The position numbers were made by a program, and so were the translations under genes. The notes below the pieces were generated by a model that worked only from the letters and a program-made list of their open reading frames with translations, was not told the DNA's origin and did no database searches. This document shows positions 10,829 to 21,761 of a DNA stretch of 64,000 nt, in pieces. Source of the stretch: Anastatus disparis (lineage: Eukaryota; Arthropoda; Insecta; Hymenoptera; Eupelmidae); contig JAFFSR010000291.1 in NCBI GenBank assembly GCA_017163975.1, positions 2,671,001-2,735,000 on the forward strand. The letters run 5' to 3'. Each line of letters starts with the position of its first letter. The first letter of the stretch is position 1.

Positions 10829-11222
10829 AATTGAATTAGGGTTCTGAACCCCTCAAATTTAATTCGAGTACAAACGCAGAAATTATCAGGGTCCAACCCT
10901 CTCGACGCTAGTTCGGGCCTACAGCTACCTAAGCTTACTCAAGGTGTACTAACCCTCTCGAATCTACTTCGAGCTCATTACACTCTCATTACACAAAGTG
11001 CGTGCGTCTCACAGCCTGTGCGAGCGTGCAAATAAAAGTTTCGTTTCCTAAAATTTAAGTACGTGCGTGTAACGTCACTAGTGTTTCTCTTATACTCTAG
11101 AAATTTATTGTCCATCAATTCAGTTTCTGTAGCTCTTAATAAATAGGGTATTTTTGTGCCGGCTGGCTTTTTTCCCACAAGTGCTGTTTTTTATTTATTT
11201 CATGTATCTAAATAAGTGTAGT

Positions 11223-13352
11223 ATCCCACACAGCATGGAAGATTTCACTGAAATATTTCGAATTATTCCACTGGAATATTTCAATAGAATCTTCCATGCA
11301 TATTATTGGAAGTCTCCACGGAATATTTCAAAATATTCCACTAGAATCTTCCATTGAAAGCTTCCAGGAATATTTCTGAAATATTTTATGAAATAATCCA
11401 TGTAATGTTTATGAAATATTTCAGGAAAAGAAGATTCCAGTAAGATTCCATAAACATTTCGCTGAAAGATTCCAATAAACTTTAAAATCGTACAGCGGAA
11501 TATTACATAAATCTTCCAGAAATGTTCCACGAAATATTCCACAGAAAGATTTAAGTAATCTTCCAGTGGAATATTTCATGGAAGATCCTAGGAAGATTCC
11601 ATAAACATTTCACTGGAAGATTCCAAAAAACTTTAAGATCGTACAGCGGAATATCACATCAATCTTTCATGAAAATTCCACGAAATATTTCACAGAAAGA
11701 TTTAAGTAATCTTCCAGTGGAATCTTTCATGAAAGATTTCAGAAAGATTCCATAAACATTTCACTAGAAGATTCCGATAAACTTTAAAATTGTACAGCGG
11801 AATTTTACATAAATCTTCCAGAAATATTCCACGAAATATTCCACAGAAAGATTACAGTAATCTTCCGGTGAAATATTTCATGAAAGATTTCAGGAAGATT
11901 CCATAAACATTTCGCTGAAAGATTCGAAAAAACTTTCGAATTGTACAGCAGAATATTACACAAATCTTCCATAAATATTCCACGAAATATTTCTTAAAGA
12001 TTACAGTATTCTTCCGGTGGAATATTTCATGAAAGATTTCAGGAAGATTCCATAAACATTTCGCTGAAAGATTCCAATAAACTTTAAAATCGTACAGCGG
12101 AATATTACATAAATCTTCCAGAAATGTTCCATGAAATATTCCACAGAAAGATTTAAGTAATCTTCCAGTGGAATATTTCATGGAAGATTCCAGGAAGATT
12201 CCATAAACATTTCACTGGAAGATTCCAAAAAACTTTAAAATTGTACAGCGGAATTTTACATAAATCTTCCAGAAATATTCCACAGAAAGATTACAGTAAT
12301 CTTCCGGTGAAATATTTCATGAAAGATTTCAGGAAGATTCCATAAACATTTCGCTGAAAGATTCCGATAAACTTTTAAATCGTACAGCGGAATATTACAT
12401 AAATCTAACAGAAATATTCTACGAAATATTTCACAGAAAGATTTAAGTAATCTTCCAGTGTGATATTGCATGAAAGATTCTAGAATGATTCCATGAAGTT
12501 TTCGTTGGAAGGTTGCGCGGAACGTTACGAGAGGTTTCCAGTGACGCCAATAGGGGGATGTTCGTTAAATGGAAGTTTTATCCCCAGGCGGTTGGAAAAT
12601 ACCTCACTTACTATATAAGCTAAAGGGAATCGGCGCTTTGATGTGTACAGTCGAAGCAAATATGTAAATGCGATTTTATAAATATATGTTTATGTATGCA
12701 TATATGTATTGATTTTTAAGTTTAATGTGTTATTATATAATATATGTACTATCCCCCACAGCATTTCACATCTTCCAAAAAACTTCCAGGAACATTACAT
12801 GAAAAATGAGAGATTACCCAAACCTTTCACTGAAATATTCTTGAAATCTCTCAAGAATATTCCATGGAATATTCCAATGTAGGAAGAATCAAGGACATAC
12901 GAATATTAAAGGAATATTTAATGGAAGATTCCTGAAATATTCTAAATATTTCGTGCCAATATTCTGCGAATCTTCCATAAATATTCTACGGGATATTTTA
13001 CGATAGATTTTTAAAATCTTCCAGAAATATTTCATGTAATATTTTATGAAAGATTGCTTAAATCTTTCGTGCATATTCCATTAAAGGTTCATAAAATGTT
13101 TCAAATCTTCCGTTCCAATATCCCGGAAATCTTCCATGAATGTTCCAACGGAATATTTCATGAAATATTTCCGCAAGATTCCTGAAATATTTCAATGAAA
13201 GATCTGAGATGTCCTAAATCTTCCAACGAAATATTCTTGGAATCTTTCAACAATATTCCATGGAATATTCCATGGAAGATTCCTAAAATATTTCAAATCT
13301 TCCCTGCCAATATTCCAGGAAGCTTCCATAAATATTCCATGCTGCGTGGGAT
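11223..13352. mobile_element. Element with short TIRs and a 151-bp tandem-repeat body
   Basis: The ends are inverted copies: ATCCCACACAGCATGGAA at 11223 and TTCCATGCTGCGTGGGAT ending at 13352. The interior is built from variants of GGAAGATTCC, GGAATATTCC and TTCCATGGAA. It includes seven head-to-tail copies of a 151-bp unit (about 11440-12490). A third TIR-like sequence (ATCCCCCACAGCAT) sits at 12752 and may mark a second, shorter element (12752-13352) or an internal duplication. A lower-repeat segment (about 12490-12740) contains no gene. The minus-strand open frames across it are repeat translations. A TSD was not found. Confidence 0.7.
11440..12490. repeat. 151-bp tandem repeat, seven copies
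   Basis: The phrase TAAACATTTC recurs at 11451, 11602, 11753, 11904, 12053, 12204 and 12343. The spacings are 151, 151, 151, 149, 151 and 139. Each unit also carries an AAACTTTAAA(A/G)TCGTACAGCG-like core and a CAGAAAGATTTAAGTAATC segment. The last copy is shortened by a small deletion. Confidence 0.9.
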
Positions 13353-13564
13353 ATCTCATAATTCAAGTGGGGATTTAGAATCAATTTTATTTGGAAAAGG
13401 TTTTATTTTTTATTTTTAAGGGTTTTTGTTTTATCTAAATTTTGGGTATTAATTTAATTTTTTGTTATTCCAGTTTAATTTTTTTTTAATTCATTTTCAT
13501 AAAATTCATTTTTTAATTCGACTTACTTGCAACCTAAGGCAAGTAAGCCTTCATGACAAAACAT

Positions 13565-13992
13565 GGTGCCTCCTATAGTGTTTCGAATTTTCACGACCCC
13601 TGGTTTACGAATTCACGGGGGACGTTACATACGTGTTAGTGCAAACGTATAGTAGGACAGAAGCGGTTCTTAGAATCAGCGTCAAGGCGTACAACAAGCT
13701 ACGACCAATTCATAGTACCAGCATCAAGGCGCAACAGGCAACGAGCTATTTCCACGAATTCGTCACCTTAACCACAAGTCATTTCCACGAAGGGAATTTC
13801 GCATCCAGAGGTGTACAACATTTTATAAAAGATAAGTTTTCTCTCTTTCTTTTGAAAATTCAAATCTTAATAGGTTTAACATTCATTTTTTTTATATTTT
13901 TATTTCTTTTTTGTTAAATTTTTCATAGGATCAACATTGATTTTTCTCTCAAAGTCAATATTAAATATTTCTTTTTAAACTCATTTTGATTA
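13565..13992 (+). other. Primer-binding-site-like sequence and BEL leader, left part
   Basis: TGGTGCCTCC follows ACAAAACA, the arrangement expected where a 5' LTR ends and a tRNA primer binds. An open frame of 94 codons (13633-13917) follows but has no recognisable domain and ends in a hydrophobic Phe-rich tail made by T-rich sequence. The leader resumes at 17513 after the mariner-type insertion. Confidence 0.4.
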
Positions 13993-13994
13993 GA

Positions 13995-14078
13995 CTATTT
14001 ACTTCTTGATGCAACGGATGGTGTTTATGTAAATGTTGGAAAACGCTATTAGACAAAGACAGATAGTTCGGCCCCCTG
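13995..14078. repeat. Right half of the TTAA hairpin MITE in the left mariner TIR
   Basis: The sequence CAACGGATGGTGTTTATGTA through AGATAGTTCGGCCCCCTG matches the right arm of the MITEs at 16690-17070 and 42560-42933. It is followed by TTAA at 14079-14082. The other half of the hairpin is absent. Confidence 0.75.
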
Positions 14079-15049
14079 TTAAGGTTAAATACTGAAAATT
14101 TGTCCAAAAAACGTTTTCTTCAAGCTTCTGAGGATCGTGGGCAAGAAAATGTTTAAGTGAGCTTGTGAGCCAATGACCTTGACTATCTTGGCCTTTAATT
14201 CAGTTTTCAAGATTTTTTAAAGGTTAAAGTGATTTTTTGATAGGAACCCCTATTTTCATATCGGATCCTGAACGAACAGGAAATTGAACGTCCAAAACGA
14301 TACTTTTAATTTTTTTTTTAAATAACCTTTAGAAGGTCAAACTAAGGTAAAATACTGAAAATACACTCAAAATCCGTTTTTTTTTTAATTTCAAAGTTAG
14401 ATGTCAATCATCTTCGATAGTATTGCTTTGTTCACTTTATACTTTTGATACTTATAATCATTGAATGTTGAACATTCAAAAACAAAAATAAAAAATAAAA
14501 AACACAAATTTTAAATACTTCATCTTGTCTTCTCCTCTTCTCCCTCGTCATTTTCAACTTCATTAGAATTTTACCAACCCCAATTCCAGAAAGCATATTT
14601 ATCAATGCAAAACCTTCCACTTCAAATCAATGAAGAAAATTCATCCCGAAAATCCATAATCTCATGCCTAACAATATAGACTAATAAATCAGAATCCATT
14701 AAGTCTAACCATCAAACCCGTAAAAGGAAGCCCACCATTTTAAAATTCATTAGTTCTATGCATTTTTTTCTCGCTTATTCAGTGTTTACTAGTTCATCCC
14801 TCCTACTTTACTTGATGTAATAATCTTCGCACATAATTTTTTTTACACAGCGGATATAACTTGAAAATTCTTATAATGTGCACTTTGCTAATAATCAACG
14901 ATTGAAAATAAAAACAATTACGTTTGATTTGACTTTTATAATTATTGTTATGATGGAGTTTTATTCCTTTTTTTCATGACTCACTTCTGTATAATTAAAA
15001 AATTTACTATTTAAACTTGCTTAAATTTTAAAATTCCAAACATACATAG

Positions 15050-16144
15050 TTGATTACATCCACAAACTACCTTTACAGAATGGCTGATTATAGTCCTAAT
15101 GAGATCGTTGATATTATATTGGTTTTAGGTGAGTATAATGGCAATTACGCTGCAACATCAAGGCTTTATACTCAACGTTTTTCTGAAAGGCGATATTCAT
15201 CTGATATGATAAAACGTAGTTTAGTACAAAGAGCTCGTAATGGACATCTTGCTCGTCAACGTTAACATCATGAATATGACGAAAATGATGCCCGAACTTT
15301 AACTATTTTAGCAACAGTGCACACCTTAATCCTCAAATTTCTACTCGCCAGATTGAAAAAGAAATATACCTATTTATACCTACCACAAAGTACTGTTGCA
15401 AGAATTTTAAGAGCTCAAAAATATCACCCTTACATCACTCTTCCGCAGACTTTACAGCCTAATCATCATCTGATGCGTATTGCTTTTTGCCAATGGGCTT
15501 TGCAAATGATACACGATGATCCTAATTTTTTTAGGTAATGTACTTTTCTCAGATGAGGCTAAATTTTATAGTGACAGACAACTTAATAGACACAACTACC
15601 ATTATTGATCAGATGTAAATCCCCACTGGTACAGGCCAAAAATCGATGAAGTCTTATGGTGTGGTCCGGTATTGTAAATGGTTATTTGATTGGTCCTTAC
15701 TTTTTCTAACAGAACGTTGATAGAAACAAATGCTTATCGTTGCTAAGAGATCACTTACCAGGCTCATTAAAAGATGTTGACTTAGCAACAAGAGCAAGAA
15801 TGTGGCTTTGACAAGATGGTGCTGCACCGGATTATGCACTCATTGTACGTGGCTTTTTAAATGCCAATTACAATGACAGTTGGATTGGACGAAGGGGTCC
15901 AGTTGAATGGCTTCCTTACTCACCAGATATGACTTCACCTGATTTCTTTTTATGGGGATATTTGAAAAATATTGTTTTTGCTGAACGACTAATCACCAGA
16001 GATGATTTTATGGACCACATTCGTAGAGCTTGTGCAACCATTCCTAGAGCCACCCTGCTTAGAATTATGGATAGTTTTCAAAGGAGATTGCAGTTATGCC
16101 CCAAAGCCAATGGAGGTAATTTTGAACAATTACTCAGTGGGTAA
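15050..16144 (+). pseudogene. Mariner-like (DDE, apparent DD41D) transposase pseudogene
   Basis: The first frame starts MADYSPNEIVDIILVLGE, an N-terminal DNA-binding helix-turn-helix like DUF4817, and stops at 15263-15265. After frame damage the second segment (STVARILRAQKYHP...FCQWALQMIHDD, 15377-15535) leads into the catalytic block LFSDEA (about 15547). The second acidic site is QDGAAPDYA (about 15813) and the third SPDMTSPDFFLWG (about 15924-15960). By hand count 41 residues separate the second Asp from the Asp of SPDFF. A complete protein would be about 360 residues. There are at least two stops and two frameshifts, so no active enzyme is made. Confidence 0.85.
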
Positions 16145-16689
16145 TTCATTTAAATTCAAGTGTCAGTGAGAGACAAAGGGATTCACGTTTAGCAAGCACC
16201 CCAGTAGAAGGAAAGGGGACTCACGTTAAACAAGCACCCCAAAAGAAACAGGATTTACTACGTCCACGTCGTTGTTTCTGGGTAACGCCAAAAGTAAGAT
16301 TTAGGATAAAAGTGAGACTTTTCGTGTAAAAAAATGCTTTGACCATTAAATATCATTTAAAATTGACCTCTATCTTTGAAATTAAAAAAAAACGGATTTT
16401 GAGTGTATTTTCAGTATTTTACCTTAGTTTGACCTACTAAGAGTATTTTTAAAAAAAGTTAAAAGTATCATTTTGGACGTTAAATTTCCTGCTCGTTCAG
16501 GATCTGGTATGAAAATAGGGGTTCCTATCAAAAAATCACTTTAACCTTTAAATAACCTTGAAAACTGAATTAAAGGCCAAGATAGTCGAGGTCATTGGCT
16601 CATAAGCTCACTTACACATTTTCTTGCCCACAGTCCTCAGAAGCTTAAAGAAAACGTTTTTTGGACAAATTTTCAGTATTTAACCTTAA

Positions 16690-17070
16690 CAGGAGGCCGA
16701 ACTATCTGTCTTTATCTAATAGCGTTTTCCATCATTTACATAAACACTATCCGTTGTATCAAGAAATAAATAGTAGCCCTTGCTAGATATTAGTATAATA
16801 AGTAAATTTTGTAATAACAATGAAATTATTTTATCGTGTAGTTTTTGAATAATATGTGACCTACCAAAAAAGATAAGTTATATTCTAGTTTGTTAGTAGG
16901 TCCCATATTATTCAAGAACTACGCGATAAAATAATTTTATTGTTATTATAAAATTTACTTATTATACTAATATCTAGAAGCGGCTACAATTTTTTTCTTG
17001 ATACAACGGATGGTGTTTCGACAAATGATAAAACATTCTAGTAGAAAAAGACAGATAGTTCGGCCTGCTC
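16690..17070. mobile_element. 381-bp palindromic TTAA MITE
   Basis: TTAA stands at 16686-16689 and 17071-17074. The arms start CAGGAGGCCGAACTATCTG and end AGATAGTTCGGCCTGCTC. The inner palindrome contains CTAGATATTAGTATAATAAG and a short asymmetric loop (AAAAAAGATAAGTTATATTC). Another complete copy is at 42560-42933, with its loop in the opposite orientation. Confidence 0.85.
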
Positions 17071-17512
17071 TTAATTTGACCTTCTGAAAGTCATACAAAA
17101 AATTTTGAAATACCCTTTCGAACGCCAAATTTCTCGCTCTCACCGAATCCGGTGTCGAAAATATGGGTTCCCTGTGGAAAAAACACCCAGACTTCGAATA
17201 CCTATGAAAACACGGATTTTACTGGAACTTGACCTTAATTTGACGTTCTTAAGGTCATGAAAAAAATTTTAAATTACCATTTCGGATGTAAAATTTCCCG
17301 TTATTTCCGAACCTAGTGTCAAAAATATGGGTTTCATTTTTAAAAAATGACCTTGACCTTCAAATGATCTTAAAAAGTGACCTCAAGGTCAAATCTAATG
17401 GCACTAGAATGTGACCCATATCGCTATGAACAACTTCTATAAAACTATTTTATTGTAGGTTCAGTATTTTGGAAGAAATCGGGGTCCATAGATTAAAATG
17501 GGTCACCCTGTA

Positions 17513-18260
17513 CGTAAATTTGAATATTAGATTTTTTTATTTTTAGTTTTTTTATTACATGTAAATTTGAATAGTTTGAATATTTCTTCTTAAATTTATT
17601 TTTTATTACATGTGAATTTGAATATTGAATATGTCTTGTTAAATTCATTTTTTTGATTATGTGTAAATTTGAATATTAGATATTTCTTTATAGATTTATT
17701 TTTTTATTACATGTAAATTTAAATAATTTAAATATTTCTTTTTAAATTAATTTTTCATCACACGTAAATTTGAATATTGAATATTTCTTTTTAAATTCAT
17801 TTTTAACACATGTAAATTTGAAAAAATTGAATATTTCTCTTTTAAATTCATTTTTATCAGATGTCAATTTGAATGAATTGAATATTTCTCTTTTAAATTC
17901 ATTTTTATTACATGTAAATTGGAATAATTTAAATATTTCTTTTCAAATTCTTTTTTTATTATATGTAAATATTAATATTGAATATTTATTTTTAAATTCA
18001 TTTTTATCATATGTAAATTTGAATATTGAATATTTCTTGTTCAATTCATAGTTAGTTCTTGGTAAATTTGAATAGTTTAAATATTTCTTCTAAATTTTTT
18101 TTTACATGTAAATTTAAATAACTTAAATATTTCTTTTGAAATTCATTCTTTTATTACATATAAATTTTTTAATAATTTAAAAATTTCTTTTTGAAGTCTA
18201 TTATTCTATTACACGCAACTTTTAATGAATTAAATATCTCTTTTGAATTCAATTCTTTTA
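17513..18260 (+). repeat. About 50-bp A/T-rich tandem repeat in the BEL leader
   Basis: The phrase ATGTAAATTTGAAT recurs roughly every 46-52 bp from 17513, about 14 times, each time followed by TTGAATATTTCTTTTTAAAT and a T run. It decays towards 18260. Open frame 17770-18051 (repeated LNISLLNSFL) is a translation of this repeat, not a gene. The same motif family occurs at 13925-13990, left of the mariner insertion. Confidence 0.8.
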
Positions 18261-18690
18261 TTGTATTTAAATTTTCAATAAATTAAAGGTTTCCTTTAAA
18301 TTTAAGTTATTTACTACGTTCGAGTCTTGCAAAGGTTTTCAATTATTTTTAGTTAAAGGGTTGATGTTTGTTACATCGTGAGTTTTTGATTTCATTTTAT
18401 CAAAGTAAATTTTTTTCTCACTAAATTGATTTCATTAAATTCGAATTTTCATTAAATTTAAAATTTGAGTTCTTATTAGAGTTGATTTTATTCAATGTAA
18501 ATTATTTGTATTTCAATAAATGTAGCTTCATTAAATCTGATAATAAAATTTAAATTAGGCATTTCTGGAAAATCTCAATTAGATTAAAGTTAATTTAATT
18601 TGGGTCTTTATTTAAAGTAGCTTCATTAAAAATGATTTTATTTAACGTAAGTAAATCACGATTTTTTCTCTTGTCACTGTACGATCCTAC
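18261..18690. other. A/T-rich sequence between leader repeat and gag
   Basis: Low-complexity TTAAATT/ATTAAAT sequence with no open frame. It is probably the continuation of the decayed BEL leader. Confidence 0.4.
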
Positions 18691-19920
18691 TTGCGAAATG
18701 TTGGAAGACCGTGAAGAAGAAGCAGTCATTGCTTAACAGTTTTTTATCCAAGTGCGTGCCTTTGAAAGGCGCGTACAAGACCTGAAGGTGTCCCTCAAAG
18801 GGATCAGTCCCAGGCTTGCAAAGGCCGAGACTAGACTGAATTTCAAGACGTAGATGAACTTAAAGAGATAGAGTCAAACATAAACCCAATCGCGCATTCA
18901 ACGTTAAACAACACATTGACACCAACACACGGAGAAAATTTTGACTCTATAAACATGATGCGCGTCGCATTAGAAAAAGTGCTGCCTTTTTCATCGTAAA
19001 CCACGCATACTGCTTCGCATTTTACAATTCGTGTATCACTTTTTTCGATACAGGTAATCGTGAAATACAGCGATAGGTAGCGCCGCATCGAAAAACTTCA
19101 TGCACGTTCAGATGCGCATCGATATTTATCGTTCATGTGAGCCACCTTGTGGTGCGTTTTCTATACGATCTATCTTTTACAATGTAAAATTTTATCATTA
19201 TTATGAGTTTATTGCTAGTGAGTAGAACCATTCTAAGGCTTAGCAAGCTCTCATCGATGCCTATGATCACAAAAGGATCGTGGCAGTCGGATATCTCAAT
19301 GCACTTCTCGATCTTTCCAAAATGACTACTGCTACGGCAGACAATTTTGCAATGTAGCTTGATAGGACTCGTCAACATGTACATAACATAGAACGTCTTG
19401 AAGCGAAAACAGCTGACGCTTTTATAGTTAGAATGATAGAGAGGTGTTTACTACAGACCACTAGGAGCAGATGGCAAGAAATAGAACAAATCCCGTCGTT
19501 AGATCAGTTTTTCAAGTTTCTACAGAGTAATATTTTTAGGTTACAGGCGCTTAAATGCTCAAATATTAATCAAAGAGAGAAGGCGAATTCTAGAAAAGGG
19601 ACTGGAGATAAAAATGACAAAGTTTACAATAAGATAATTAGATTGGATGTCCATTCATTTGTTACTTCTAAATCGAATTATAGCTCATCGAATTCTACAT
19701 TTACTTGTCCTAAATGCCGAGAGGACATAGTCTGGAGGAGTGCCCGTTATTTCAACAATTTGACATACAGCAGCGATTAAATTTCGTTAGGGCTAGTCGA
19801 GTATGTAGAAATTGTCTCGATAGAAATAGGTTTCCATATGAAGATAAAAAAGGCTATGAGAAATGCAACAGAAATCATCATACATTGATTCATGACACCG
19901 AAGGATCACAATGATTTAAG
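18691..19920 (+). pseudogene. BEL/Pao gag remnant with zinc knuckles
   Basis: At 18700-18850 the translation MLEDREEEAVIA, then FERRVQDLKVSLKG, is a coiled-coil start. At 19260-19430 comes a gag segment ending TRQHVHNIERLEAKTADAF, continuous with the open frame 19433-19780 (MIERCLLQTTRSRWQEI...FFKFLQSNIFRLQAL). A frame change then leads into HSLEECPLFQQFDIQQRLNF and CRNCLDRNRFPYEDKKGYEKC, closing with NRNHHTLIH, the typical BEL/Pao nucleocapsid end. The reading frame shifts within 19714-19780, and stops are present upstream. Confidence 0.75.
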
Positions 19921-20129
19921 GTTTGACATAAGATTTAAGGAATGTTTTGTTTCTTTTTTTAGGTCGACGAATTGGGAGAGTCAAGTTCTCGTTCAGTTAG
20001 TTGTAGCGAGTGTAGAGTTACACCATTAAAGGGAAGCATTATATTAGTATTAGTTTGGAGTTCAGCTTGTTTATGGTTATGTTCAACAGTAAGACTTTCT
20101 GGATTTTTTAAAGATTAAAAAATTAACTT

Positions 20130-20580
20130 ACGAATAGATCAACAACTTGTTGATCGAAATTGGAAGGATTTAGATCCACAGCCTTTATGTACTCTTTCGT
20201 CTTATCCTAATGACTTCCTTAATATAACACCAACTTACTTTCTTATAGGTAGACTATTCAATTTATTACCAGAGAAAATTTTGTTTCAGTTCCTGACGAC
20301 AGGCTGGCCATGTACAACTTCGTCAATAAAGCCAGACGGGATTTATCAGATAAGTGGCACGAAGAGTGTCTGCACAAATTCCGACTCCGTAATAAGTAGC
20401 AACCCAAGTCTAATGATTCTGATGAACAATATTATTACTTGTGCATGGTGGCCACTGGATGTGAACTTTGAGGTTTCCTTGAAAATGACGGCATCACCCG
20501 AGTAGCAACAATCAAGACTGCGAGCGGCGTTTATAAGCGAAACATAGCTCGTTTATGTATACATCCGTTTACTTAAGCGT
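20130..20580 (+). pseudogene. BEL/Pao integrase C-terminal remnant
   Basis: The translation PQPLCTLSSYPNDFLNITP followed by YFLIGRLFNLLPE (20175-20275) matches the region after the integrase core in BEL elements (PL..DPNDL..LTPGHFLIG). Further on, KARRDLSDKWHEECLHK (about 20330) and GITRVATIKTASGVYKRNIA, then RLCIHPF (20488-20570), match the C-terminal tail that ends BEL pol. Several stops occur. RT and the integrase catalytic core should lie upstream but are deleted. Confidence 0.75.
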
Positions 20581-20881
20581 TCATTTGTATTAATGCGTTT
20601 GCGTTCATTATAGGTTGTTTTTAATAAACCAAGTCACATCTATGATAATCAAATCCAAATCAAAGGAGCAGTCCCTCCAACGGGAACTGATTTCATATAC
20701 CTATCTAGTCCAACGTCTACCAAGTAGATCATGGATTAAAGTTATAAGTTAAATTATTTTGTAAATATCTTAAACGATGTAGACTGTATATATAATACGT
20801 TAATATATATCACATTGGTTCTAAGGAATTCTGCGACACGAAATCATAGCTAATTTCATTTTTCAGCATGCGCCCGGAGTA

Positions 20882-20975
20882 TGTTCTGTTGTAACACGTG
20901 CATTGGAGGGTGGCAGCACTTTACAGACACTGACCTTTTCTTCCTCGCGCGTTTCTTACGCACCAGAAAAGAGAT
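20882..20975 (+). repeat. Truncated 3' LTR of the BEL/Pao element
   Basis: Starts TGTTCTGTTGTAACACG after the tract CGCCCGGAGTA and follows 10459-10550 through TCGCGCGTTTCTTACGC. Similarity stops at about 20975. The rest of the LTR is missing. Confidence 0.7.
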
Positions 20976-21334
20976 TAAATTCTTATTAAGCATATACAAT
21001 AAAGATTGTCAGATATAATTGGCTTAATGAATACAAACATTTTTTTCGAAATTTTAAAATGCTTTAGAATTAAAACTACGTTAAGAAAAATAAGTTTTCA
21101 GAATTTTTTCTCATTTTGGCAATCACAAATAATTACTATGCAAATTTTTTAGCATTTATAAATTTTATAACACTACACTTATCACTCTTATAATAAATAA
21201 TATTGAGGATATGTAGGTCTTTAAGAAAAATAAAGTGCACAACAATCTAAGCCATAAAGTTATTATATGAAGTATTATTAAGACAAAAACTCTAAACATT
21301 CAATTAACAACTCTCGCTTACTAAGAAAACCCTT

Positions 21335-21337
<3 letters not shown>
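20976..21337. other. AT-rich spacer, nothing recognised
   Basis: No open frame, inverted repeat or known motif seen. It separates the BEL 3' LTR remnant from the first (CT)n block. Confidence 0.5.
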
Positions 21338-21410
<73 letters not shown>

Positions 21411-21423
21411 CCTCCCTCCCTCC

Positions 21424-21460
<37 letters not shown>

Positions 21461-21475
21461 CCTCCCCTCCTCCCT

Positions 21476-21570
<95 letters not shown>

Positions 21571-21602
21571 CCATCCCTCTCTCCCTCTCTCCCTCCTCTC
21601 TC

Positions 21603-21653
<51 letters not shown>

Positions 21654-21701
21654 CCTCCCTCCCTCCCTCTCTCTCCCTCTCTCTCTCTCTCTCCCTCCCT
21701 C

Positions 21702-21761
<60 letters not shown>
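21338..21761. repeat. (CT)n microsatellite block 1, with CCCT interruptions
   Basis: About 424 bp of almost pure CT on the plus strand, broken by CCCTCCCT clusters. It joins LINE sequence directly at 21762. The long Arg/Glu open frame on the minus strand here is a translation of GA repeats. Confidence 0.98.

Larger units (their letters stand above)
10459..13564 (+). repeat. Probable 5' LTR of the BEL/Pao element, interrupted
   Basis: The first 88 bp align with 20882-20969 with about 13 differences, nearly all transitions. If the LTR ends at ACA just before TGGTGCCTCC (13565) and the satellite-bearing element 11223-13352 is subtracted, the LTR is about 0.98 kb with TGT...ACA ends. An AATAAA-like signal lies near 11031. 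The right boundary is inferred from the primer-binding-site-like sequence only. Confidence 0.5.
13993..17510 (+). mobile_element. IS630-Tc1-mariner transposon with very long TIRs
   Basis: Arms 14083-14410 and 16365-16685 are inverted copies of each other and bracket a broken transposase. On the right the element continues through a MITE (16690-17070) to a GGGTCACCCTG end next to TA (17511-17512), a mariner-like terminus. The left outer part is missing. Subterminal blocks of about 150 bp containing (T/C)CGAACC or TCAGGATCTGGT then AATAKGGGTTYC occur at about 16430-16560, 17076-17215 and 17230-17380. The insertion splits the A/T-rich repeats of the BEL leader. No left TA duplication could be confirmed. 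Confidence 0.7.
10459..20975 (+). mobile_element. BEL/Pao LTR retrotransposon, internally deleted and split by nested insertions
   Basis: A sequence starting TGTTCCGTTGTAACAC (10459) recurs as TGTTCTGTTGTAACAC at 20882, after a GC-rich tract (GCGCCCGGAGTA) of the kind that precedes BEL 3' LTRs. Between them lie a primer-binding-site-like TGGTGCCTCC at 13565, a repeat-rich leader, gag with a Pao-type zinc knuckle (19690-19900) and the C-terminus of a BEL integrase (20130-20580). Protease, RT, RNase H and the integrase core are absent. Two insertions interrupt it: 11223-13352 in the 5' LTR and about 13993-17510 in the leader. Joining these parts into one element is inference; the order and orientation all agree. 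Confidence 0.65.

Noticed and set aside
11303..12471. Several minus-strand open frames with similar Phe/Ile/Trp-rich products
   Set aside because: They repeat with the 151-bp tandem unit and have no start or codon pattern of their own.
17770..18051. A 93-codon frame with repeated LNISLLNSFL, resembling a repeat protein
   Set aside because: It arises from the 50-bp minisatellite in the BEL leader; the frame opens only because the unit is A/T-rich.
18843..19384. Two minus-strand frames (81 and 83 codons) considered as genes
   Set aside because: They lie antisense to BEL gag remnants that read sensibly on the plus strand.
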